Source: Methanomicrobiaceae archaeon
Lineage (GTDB): Archaea; Halobacteriota; Methanomicrobia; Methanomicrobiales; Methanomicrobiaceae
Direction: 5' to 3'
Assembly: GCA_016937345.1 (NCBI GenBank)
Contig: JAFGWE010000009.1
Span: forward strand, 1 to 57,696
DNA length: 57,696 bases
Shown here: positions 50,852 through 57,696 of the stretch, piece by piece
Layout of the letters: each line of letters starts with the position of its first letter
Position numbering within the stretch: the stretch's first letter is position 1
The notes under the pieces: model-generated
What the model was told of the DNA's origin: nothing
Seen by the model: only the letters and a program-made list of their open reading frames with translations
Database searches by the model: none
Position numbers and translations under genes: made by a program

Positions 50852-53545
50852 TTACTGCCAGAAACGATGATTTTTTATGTAATTTCTCTCGGCTTTTAAA
50901 ATCTCTTTGTAGAATTCGTCGCCCTTTGTCATTGTTGCAATTATCCTTGATGCGGTATCGGGACCCACACCTCTTGCGGCAAATGCTGTAACTGCAATTT
51001 TTCCGCTTGAGAGAACAATATTTGCATTCCTTAAAAGACGAACCTCTAGTGCTCTTTCTTCTTTGGACTTTGTCTTTTTCAAAACCGCCTTTATATAATC
51101 CTCTTCATACGGTTTTAACGCAGCAATCAGCCTTGCACCGCATTTTGGACAGACAATGTCCTCAGGAACCCGTCCGACAATTGTCTTACTCTTCCATTGT
51201 CTGCAGTTCATGCAGAAGAGAATAATATTGTCCTCTTCAAGACGCCTCTTAATAGTCGTAATTATCGCCTGATCCGAAGATGCGGGCGGTATAATATCCC
51301 TGGAAGAAGAAAGTCCTTCGCGTCCGATTGCACTAAGGGGAGCAATGGATACTGAAATCTTCCCTGACTGAATCTCCCCTGCAATAAGTTCTGCCTTCTC
51401 TGTATCCATATTAATTGAAAAAAGTTCCCGGTAGGCTTCTCTCTGGATAACTGTACCTTCAAAGAAATCTGTCAGCCGGTGAATACTTATACGTTCATAA
51501 TCTGCATCGGCATCTATTGCACCAAATTTTTTTGCAGTCTGAACCATTTTCCATTTATAGAGGGCAGTCCTTTTAAGAGCTATCTGTAAAATACCCTTAA
51601 TTGCAGCAGGCTCAACTGACATTAAAATTTCCATAACATCAGTTGCCCTGACTTCGCCGGGAAGCCTTAAAAGAATCCTGTATGCTCCCACCTCTATTCC
51701 GACAGATGTTCCAAATCTTGCCGACAAAAGAACAGAAACACAGCGACCCAGGGCTTCATTAGCCTTATGGCCTCCGCATATATTAATGACAACACCTTCA
51801 TCAAAATGTTCGATTGTTATCAGATTGTCACATGCAACAGGAGAGCCTGCATGCTCCATTCCGCAAAGGAAATCCTTTGCATATTTAAGAGAAGCAGAAT
51901 CTGCATTATATCCTTTAAATTCACCGGTTCTTCTTAGTTTTCCCGTCTCTCTTGCGACATCAAAAGGAACAGGAATCTGCTCACCTTCCCATGAAGGAAG
52001 CTCCCCTTTTATCCTGTGCGCAGGTTCAACCTTTATCATCCCGTCCTCAATTGCAAGAACCTGCCACAACTGACCTTTTGTTATAAAAACTGCACCGGTG
52101 AATATAAAACCAATTACAAATGACTCATCAAGTGTCCCCACATAGCGTCTTGAGACGATATCATATACCTTAACCTTTTTTTCGTCGTGTATCATCGAAA
52201 GATTGGAATACAGATACGTCCTGCTGCGTCCAGTTCTGATAATCATCCCGGACTCTGTTCTTATCAGGCGGTGTTCCTCCATCTGCCGGCAGACATCCTC
52301 AAAGATCTCATCAATGCCTGAAAAACAGGCAGATCTTCTAATAATACTTTTTACTTTTTCAGAACTTATCTCACCGTATTCAACCGCAATCGCAGATATC
52401 TGATTTGCAAGCACATCTGCGGCATCGGTTATGAGAGAGAGATTCTCACATTCGTTTGAAAGACCGCGTCTTACAATTACAAGAGACTCCAGAAGATCAT
52501 CAAAACCTGTTGCAAGAATCCGCCCCTTTGAAACTGTATCAAGCCTGTGGCCGGCACGCCCAACTCTCTGCAGGAGTCTTGATACCTCTCTGGGTGAGCC
52601 AAACTGTAAAACCTGACCAACATGACCTATGTCAAGCCCAAGCTCCATCGAAGATGTGCATATTAAAGCCTTTAAATCTCTTTTTTTAAATTTGTCTTCC
52701 GCTTCAATACGCACCTCGCGTGAAAGGGAGCCGTGATGAACATCAACATCACCTCTCTCAAAAAGCTGATGGCCAATGGCCTCTGCAGTAACACGGGTGT
52801 TGACAAATACAAGCGTTGATTCTTCCGAATCAATGCATCGTTCAACAACTTTAGTCTGTTTTAAAAACGAATCTCCGGCATATTTCACATCAACAGATAA
52901 AAGAGGGGCAACAGGGATATTTACAAGCTCATAAGGTCTTTCTCCGCAAAGGAAACGTGCAACATCAGCAGGGTTTCCAACCGTTGCAGAAAGAGCAATT
53001 CTTTGATACTCACCAGAGTATTCAGCGATTCTCTCAAGTGCAACAGACATCTGTGAACCGCGTTTGTTTCCGGCAAGTTCGTGAATTTCATCAATTATTA
53101 CAAAGCGGACATTTTTAAGATGCTCCCTAAGCTTCTTCCCTGTAAACATCGCCTGAATTGTCTCGGGAGTCGTAATTAAAAGATCAGGCGGACTTAAAGC
53201 CTGTTTTCTTCGTTCATACTGAGTTGTATCCCCGTGACGCACTCCTGCCGAAAGGCCGAGTTCACTGCACCACCACTCAAGACGACTTAAAATATCCCTG
53301 TTAAGAGAGCGTAACGGCGTTATATAAAGAGCCTTAAATCCGTTCCCTTCCTGATTTAAAAGTTTGTGGAAAACAGGAAGCATCGCACTCTCGGTCTTTC
53401 CCGTGCCCGTTGGCGCAATGCACAGAGTATGGCTGCCCCTCATAACAGGAGGGATCGCTTCTTCCTGAGTATCAGATAGTTCTGTAAAACTTCTTTTTTC
53501 CAAAAGAACTTTTATTCGTTCATCAAGGAGATCTACTGCACTCAT
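50852..53545 (-). CDS. Lhr-like (large helicase-related) DEAD/DEAH helicase
   Basis: An 897-aa superfamily 2 helicase. Signatures are CIAPTGTGKTESAMLPVF (~42, Walker A), TTPETIQAMFTGKKLREH (~128), DEIHELAGNKRGSQM (~151), ALSATVGNPADVARF (~180), GSLSREVRIEAEDKFKK (~272) and RLLQRVGRAGHRLD (~333). The C-terminal part has the Lhr winged-helix and beta-sheet region, then a zinc motif (CMNCRQWKS ... CPKCGARLI, ~772). Archaeal Lhr acts in nucleic-acid repair. The stop of the phosphoesterase gene lies 23 nt inside its 5' end, so the two are coupled, as they are in many archaea. Confidence 0.9.
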   Translation of the reverse strand: MSAVDLLDERIKVLLEKRSFTELSDTQEEAIPPVMRGSHTLCIAPTGTGKTESAMLPVFHKLLNQEGNGFKALYITPLRSLNRDILSRLEWWCSELGLSAGVRHGDTTQYERRKQALSPPDLLITTPETIQAMFTGKKLREHLKNVRFVIIDEIHELAGNKRGSQMSVALERIAEYSGEYQRIALSATVGNPADVARFLCGERPYELVNIPVAPLLSVDVKYAGDSFLKQTKVVERCIDSEESTLVFVNTRVTAEAIGHQLFERGDVDVHHGSLSREVRIEAEDKFKKRDLKALICTSSMELGLDIGHVGQVLQFGSPREVSRLLQRVGRAGHRLDTVSKGRILATGFDDLLESLVIVRRGLSNECENLSLITDAADVLANQISAIAVEYGEISSEKVKSIIRRSACFSGIDEIFEDVCRQMEEHRLIRTESGMIIRTGRSRTYLYSNLSMIHDEKKVKVYDIVSRRYVGTLDESFVIGFIFTGAVFITKGQLWQVLAIEDGMIKVEPAHRIKGELPSWEGEQIPVPFDVARETGKLRRTGEFKGYNADSASLKYAKDFLCGMEHAGSPVACDNLITIEHFDEGVVINICGGHKANEALGRCVSVLLSARFGTSVGIEVGAYRILLRLPGEVRATDVMEILMSVEPAAIKGILQIALKRTALYKWKMVQTAKKFGAIDADADYERISIHRLTDFFEGTVIQREAYRELFSINMDTEKAELIAGEIQSGKISVSIAPLSAIGREGLSSSRDIIPPASSDQAIITTIKRRLEEDNIILFCMNCRQWKSKTIVGRVPEDIVCPKCGARLIAALKPYEEDYIKAVLKKTKSKEERALEVRLLRNANIVLSSGKIAVTAFAARGVGPDTASRIIATMTKGDEFYKEILKAERNYIKNHRFWQ

Positions 53546-54290
53546 CGCCCATCAGACCTCCAAGGCTGTTTATGTATGTTCCGTCACTCAGGAAAACTTC
53601 AGCCGTATCTTCATCAATACTTCGCGCAAGAGGGCTTAACCCGCTTTTTAAAAGCTCCCTTACATCAACACCTCCTGCAAGTTCAAAGAAAGCCGGAACA
53701 AAAAGAACTCGGGTCCCGGAGATCTCACGTGAGGTTTTCATATTTAAAACTCCGGGATTTATCCGTGAAAGAAGATATGCCGGCTGTGACTTCAAAGAGC
53801 ATCCAACCTCATCAAAAAGGCAGACGACGGGATGATGATGACCTGCAACAATAAGGCTTCCCAGAAGATCTTCTGAAGGGAAGGTATGCCCATGCATATA
53901 CCCGGTTCCATCCATAATTACACCATCTCTGGGCAGAATTTCATCTTCCTTTAAAAATTTCTCGATCCCTGCATCATGATTTCCCGGAAGTACCTTAAAA
54001 GGTATTTTTTCCCGTATCCGGGATATGATGTCAGGCATTTCCGCATATTCCTGTCTTGTTGTAACTGGAATTGAATGCTTTACATCACCAAGGAGTAAAA
54101 GCATTTCACATTCAGAATCATCTATACATTCAAGAAGTCTGATAAGTCTCTGCCGGCTGTTGCTTTTTATGTGGAGACCGCGCCTTGCAAGCTCTGTTTC
54201 CGCTCCAAAATGAGTGTCTGCGACTACAAGTATGCGCATATTGTTTTCAATAACGACTGCAGGCCCTTTGGGAATAAATTCAGGAATCAT
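53523..54290 (-). CDS. Lhr-associated metallophosphoesterase
   Basis: A 255-aa phosphoesterase of the calcineurin fold with all five motifs: VVADTHFGAE (~22), LLLGDVKHSI (~65), VLPGNHDAG (~100), MHGHTFPSED (~132) and VAGHHHPVV (~147). It matches the ICC-like phosphoesterases next to Lhr helicases in archaea and bacteria, where a nuclease-helicase partnership in DNA or RNA repair is likely. Its stop codon lies inside the Lhr gene. The RPA-like gene upstream ends 9 nt before it. Confidence 0.88.
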   Translation of the reverse strand: MIPEFIPKGPAVVIENNMRILVVADTHFGAETELARRGLHIKSNSRQRLIRLLECIDDSECEMLLLLGDVKHSIPVTTRQEYAEMPDIISRIREKIPFKVLPGNHDAGIEKFLKEDEILPRDGVIMDGTGYMHGHTFPSEDLLGSLIVAGHHHPVVCLFDEVGCSLKSQPAYLLSRINPGVLNMKTSREISGTRVLFVPAFFELAGGVDVRELLKSGLSPLARSIDEDTAEVFLSDGTYINSLGGLMGDECSRSP

Positions 54291-54299
54291 CTTATTTTA

Positions 54300-55019
54300 T
54301 TATAGTATTTTTACATAGCCTCCCGAAGGGAGATATAATTCCCCGTCTTCGAGAAGTTTTTCCAGGCATTTTTTTACAGCTTCAGTTTTTATTCCGCGGG
54401 ATTCACAGACAGGATATAACTCATCTAGAAGAACACCTTTTTTTGTGCTAATTTCTGCAATAAAAGACATTATCCTGTCACATATATCATCCAGATTATC
54501 CCCTTCAGAAGAGATATCAGATATTTCTTTGGATTCTGCTACAGAAAGCGCCTTTTCAACAATTCCAAGAGTTTCTATTCCATAGCTTTCGTCATAAACA
54601 ACAAATGACCGTTCAAGTCTTTTTATGGTTGCAAGAGCAGTACCCCTTATCCACAAATCACGCTCTTCTCTTGTTATCTCACAGACAGACTCCGGAATTA
54701 TTTCCTTTTCCAAAACACCGCCCTTAACTTTTGCCGAGATCTCCCCATATACCGATACAAAAGAAGGAACTTTCATTGAAAAAAGATCTTCGGCGCAATA
54801 TGCCCTGTCTTTACCGCAATATATTCTGAAAACACCTGTCGGGTCGGCAACCCGTGCACCTGTTACCTGACCCTTTTGATTCTTTTGAAGTTCAGTTATC
54901 ACCCCGCATACATAAACATTCTCTACAGGATTACCTGACGGTAAAATAAGACAGCCCTCGCTGTTCTGCCTCAATAATAAAAGCTCGCCTGCAAAAATAT
55001 TCATTGCTCCTTTAGACAT
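54300..55019 (-). CDS. RPA-like (COG3390-type) single-stranded DNA-binding protein
   Basis: A 239-aa protein. The N-terminal half is an OB fold (NVYVCGVITELQKNQKGQVT, DPTGVFRIYCGK, VSVYGEISAKV). After a helical part come winged-helix-like C-terminal sequences (KKGVLLDELYPVCESRGI, AVKKCLEKLLEDGELYLP). This layout is that of the methanogen-specific COG3390 RPA-associated proteins, usually next to an RPA gene. It probably binds single-stranded DNA with RPA. The Lhr-type repair pair directly follows in the operon, and rfcS lies across a divergent promoter. Confidence 0.8.
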   Translation of the reverse strand: MSKGAMNIFAGELLLLRQNSEGCLILPSGNPVENVYVCGVITELQKNQKGQVTGARVADPTGVFRIYCGKDRAYCAEDLFSMKVPSFVSVYGEISAKVKGGVLEKEIIPESVCEITREERDLWIRGTALATIKRLERSFVVYDESYGIETLGIVEKALSVAESKEISDISSEGDNLDDICDRIMSFIAEISTKKGVLLDELYPVCESRGIKTEAVKKCLEKLLEDGELYLPSGGYVKIL

Positions 55020-55203
55020 TTTTTAAAAGCAACCCCGATTGCGGATATAACTGTATTACTTTAGAGATTGTTTTTAACCGGCAAAAATAGTGATCAATAT
55101 AACACCACAGAATAAAAGAATAACAATCTAAAAAAAAGATAACTTCTGCCAGTAGCAATATAGTTATACCACCAAAAAAAAGAATTCACGCAGGACCGAT
55201 AGA

Positions 55204-56181
55204 ATGGATGGAAACAATACAATATGGATTGAAAAATACCGCCCAAAGACACTGGACGACGTTGTCGGGCAAAAGGGGATTATAGAGCGCCTCAAAAATT
55301 ATGTGAGATCAGAAAGTCTTCCACACCTCCTGTTTACCGGAAATGCAGGAATAGGAAAAACAACATCTGCAATCGCACTTGCAAGAGAATTCTTTCATGA
55401 TGACTGGCAGTTCAATTTCAGGGAATTAAACGCCTCAGATGAGAGAGGGATTGATGTTGTACGAAATCAGATCAAACAGTTTGCGCGCACTGCGCCCATG
55501 GGTGGTGCGACTTTCAAGATTCTTTTCCTGGATGAGGCAGATGCTCTTACAAATGATGCTCAGTCTGCTCTTCGAAGAACAATGGAAAATTATGCCCAGA
55601 CGTGCAGGTTTATTCTCTCATGCAATTACTCCTCAAAGATAATCGATCCTATTCAGAGCAGGTGTGCAATATACAGATTCAGACCGCTTGACAGGGAAGC
55701 AATAACAGAAGAGCTCAACAGAATCTCTGTAAATGAAGGACTTAAAATTTCAGAAGACGCAATGAGCGCTATTATATATGTGGCACAGGGAGATATGAGA
55801 AAAGCCATAAATGCACTTCAGGGTGCGGCAATAATCAGCAGTGAAATCTCAGAAGAGATGATTTATGAGATTACATCAACAGCAAGACCTGATGAAATCC
55901 TTGAACTTTTGCATATAGTCCTGGAAGGCGATTTTGAAGCCTCCGAACACAGACTCCATGAACTTACAATAAAACGGGGAATAGCTCCAAATGAACTGAT
56001 AAACCAGCTATACAGAACTATCATCAATGACAAAACAATAGACCGCTCACTTAAGGTTGAATTGATAAGCAATCTTGGAGAGACAGATTTTCGAATAAGC
56101 GAAGGTGCAAACCAGAATATACAGATGGAGGCCCTTCTTGCACGCTGTATAATAAGTGCCGATAAACACAAAAAGGCCTGA
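55204..56181 (+). CDS. rfcS: Replication factor C small subunit RfcS
   Basis: A 325-aa AAA+ clamp-loader subunit. Signatures are [17 protein letters not shown] (~7-23), [19 protein letters not shown] (~42, Walker A), [17 protein letters not shown] (~73), [20 protein letters not shown] (~108, Walker B), [19 protein letters not shown] (~136, sensor 1 and SRC) and FRPLDREAI. Together with the large subunit it loads the PCNA clamp. Length is complete. mcm follows after 5 nt. Confidence 0.97.
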   Translation: MDGNNTIWIEKYRPKTLDDVVGQKGIIERLKNYVRSESLPHLLFTGNAGIGKTTSAIALAREFFHDDWQFNFRELNASDERGIDVVRNQIKQFARTAPMGGATFKILFLDEADALTNDAQSALRRTMENYAQTCRFILSCNYSSKIIDPIQSRCAIYRFRPLDREAITEELNRISVNEGLKISEDAMSAIIYVAQGDMRKAINALQGAAIISSEISEEMIYEITSTARPDEILELLHIVLEGDFEASEHRLHELTIKRGIAPNELINQLYRTIINDKTIDRSLKVELISNLGETDFRISEGANQNIQMEALLARCIISADKHKKA

Positions 56182-56186
56182 AAACA

Positions 56187-57696
56187 ATGGATGAAATTCC
56201 GCAATTTACTGCAAATGAAAATACACAGGCAACTGTAACAGACAAGGCAGGAGACTGGAACAGGTTCTTAAAAAAGCATTATAAGGCCGAACTAGGAGAG
56301 ATTGCCAGGGAATTTCCCTACAAAAGATCAATTACTATTGACTATCAGAAACTTGAGAAATGGGGTAAAAAAGGTCTCGGACTTGCAGATGAACTTCTAA
56401 AAAACCCAGGAAAAGTTCTCTCAGACGTAAAGGATGCAATAAAACAGAACAATCTAATCTTTACAAAAGATGAAGAAGAAAAGGCGGACGATATAAACAT
56501 CCGGTTTATCCGTCTGCCGAAAAAAATTGATGTTCGTGATATCCGCGCCCACCATATCAACACTTTCCTGTCAGTAGAGGGAATTATAAGAAAAACAACT
56601 GAAGTCCGCCCCCGCCTTACGTATGCAATCTTCAGGTGCTTAAACTGCGGAACACTGACACCTCCGTATTCACAGGGATTTGGAAAATTTCAGGAGCCTT
56701 ACAGAAACTGTGCACAATGTGAGAGACCTACCAAAATGGAGCTGGTTCCGGCCCTTTCAAAATTTGTTGATGTCCAGAAACTGAGAATTCAGGAATCTCC
56801 TGAAGGCCTTAGAGGAGGCGAGCAGCCCGAAACCCTTGACGTTGATATCCAGGATGATCTTGTAGCAACCGCATCCCCGGGAGACAGGGTTGTAATTAAT
56901 GGAATTTTACGTTCTATTCAGCGTGTTGCCCACGGAAACAAGAGTTCTCTTTTTGAGATCTATCTTGAGGCAAACTCCATTGAAATCGGAGAAAAAGAGT
57001 TTTCAGAGGTAGCAATCTCAGAAGAGGATGAAAAGGAGATTCTTGAACTTTCAAGAGATCCCGAGTTGTACAATAAATTTTCGCACTCCATTGCACCATC
57101 AATATACGGAAACGATGAGGTAAAAGAGGCAATTTCTCTTATTCTTTTTGGAGGGATAATGAAATCCCTTCCTGACGGAAGTCACCTGAGGGGTGATATC
57201 CATATGCTTCTTGTAGGAGACCCGGGTATTGCAAAGTCACAGATGTTAAGATATGTCATAAAACTTTCACCAAGAGGAATATACACAAGCGGCAAATCCT
57301 CAACATCTGCAGGACTTACCGCAACAGCCGTTAAAGACGAATTTGGAGACGGGCGGTGGACTCTGGAGGCAGGAGCACTTGTTCTTGCAGATATGGGTAT
57401 TGCGGCTGTTGATGAGATGGACAAGATGACAAAGGATGACAGAAGCTCACTGCACGAAGCGATGGAGCAGCAGACAATATCCATTGCAAAGGCAGGAATA
57501 ACTGCAACCCTTCGGTCACGCTGTGCACTGCTTGGAGCAGCGAATCCAAAGATGGGGCGTTTTGACGAATATGCCCCGATAGCAGAGCAGATTAATATGC
57601 CGCCTTCCCTTCTGTCACGTTTTGATCTCATATTCGTTATGAAAGACAAACCAAACAGCGTCCTTGACAGGGCAATTGGTGAGCACATATTAAAAG
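56187..57696 (+). CDS. mcm: Replicative helicase MCM (cut by window end)
   Basis: The first ~503 residues of an MCM protein; no stop in the window. Residues 1-110 are the N-terminal domain A, then a zinc ribbon (CLNCGTLT ~153, CAQCERP ~178) and an OB-type segment (DIQDDLVATASPGDRVVING ~230). The AAA+ core begins with IYGNDEVKEAISLILFGG, LLVGDPGIAKSQMLRYV (~347, Walker A), AVDEMDKM (~409, Walker B) and the arginine-finger segment MPPSLLSRFDLIF (~470). It unwinds DNA at the fork as a hexamer. The start ATG 56187 is 5 nt after rfcS, so both share an operon. Confidence 0.95.
   Translation, partial: MDEIPQFTANENTQATVTDKAGDWNRFLKKHYKAELGEIAREFPYKRSITIDYQKLEKWGKKGLGLADELLKNPGKVLSDVKDAIKQNNLIFTKDEEEKADDINIRFIRLPKKIDVRDIRAHHINTFLSVEGIIRKTTEVRPRLTYAIFRCLNCGTLTPPYSQGFGKFQEPYRNCAQCERPTKMELVPALSKFVDVQKLRIQESPEGLRGGEQPETLDVDIQDDLVATASPGDRVVINGILRSIQRVAHGNKSSLFEIYLEANSIEIGEKEFSEVAISEEDEKEILELSRDPELYNKFSHSIAPSIYGNDEVKEAISLILFGGIMKSLPDGSHLRGDIHMLLVGDPGIAKSQMLRYVIKLSPRGIYTSGKSSTSAGLTATAVKDEFGDGRWTLEAGALVLADMGIAAVDEMDKMTKDDRSSLHEAMEQQTISIAKAGITATLRSRCALLGAANPKMGRFDEYAPIAEQINMPPSLLSRFDLIFVMKDKPNSVLDRAIGEHILK

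Noticed and set aside
1-57696. CRISPR arrays, insertion sequences or prophage
   Set aside because: No direct repeats with spacers, transposase, integrase or phage structural gene was recognised in the window.

Overview
The window comes from a hydrogenotrophic methanogenic archaeon, most likely of the Methanomicrobiales (a Methanomicrobiaceae-like genome of fairly low GC). The main pointers are a full Eha-type energy-converting [NiFe] hydrogenase operon, HypD, the coenzyme F420 enzyme CofE, TBP, an archaeal proteasome beta subunit, FttA (aCPSF1), Sec61-beta, RFC small subunit, MCM, four tRNA genes without encoded CCA, and many PAS-type sensors. Starts are a mix of ATG, GTG and TTG, and several genes look leaderless, with a TATA box 25-30 nt before the start codon.

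Layout. 1-6.8 kb: hypD, a RecA/KaiC-like protein with a PAS sensor, a radical SAM enzyme, and an operon of one NifX-like protein and two ferredoxin-MinD fusion ATPases, then a TIM-barrel isomerase-like protein. 6.9-11.3 kb: tRNA-Thr, a GC-rich secreted glycosidase-like protein, purC, an RNB exoribonuclease and tRNA-Gly. 11.5-17.7 kb: a degenerate AAA-like protein abutting an MscS channel, a second MscS, a decayed gene, two tail-to-tail CPBP proteases, a YhcH-like protein and tRNA-Leu. 18.2-25.1 kb: ehaB to ehaP as one tightly overlapping operon plus a zinc ribbon. 25.1-34.8 kb: DUF1922, NifX-like, cofE, secG (Sec61-beta, only 52 aa), an amidohydrolase, UspA, a CBS protein, psmB, fttA, an MFS transporter and a STAS fusion protein. 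34.8-38.1 kb: a secreted PKD-like protein with a Yip1 membrane protein, a DUF1294-like pseudogene, a lipoprotein, a possible structured RNA and tRNA-Leu. 38.3-46 kb: two AMP-forming acyl-CoA synthetases, each fused to a different N-terminal DNA-binding domain (ribbon-helix-helix in one, excisionase-type HTH in the other), flanking a histidine kinase and a response regulator. 46.1-50.8 kb: TBP, then an RsbW/RsbU/RsbV-type partner-switching cassette with a metallo-beta-lactamase protein carrying a kinase-like C-terminus. 50.8 kb to the end: Lhr-like helicase, phosphoesterase, RPA-like protein, rfcS and mcm (cut by the window end), a replication and repair island.

The best candidate for an undescribed system is 38.3-46 kb. 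Two closely related synthetases keep intact catalytic motifs and share the same linker, yet carry unrelated DNA-binding heads. The two-component pair between them has no DNA-binding output. This suggests that acyl-CoA or acyl-adenylate state is read directly into transcription, as in BirA or PutA. The partner-switching cassette, in a domain of life without sigma factors, is the second candidate.
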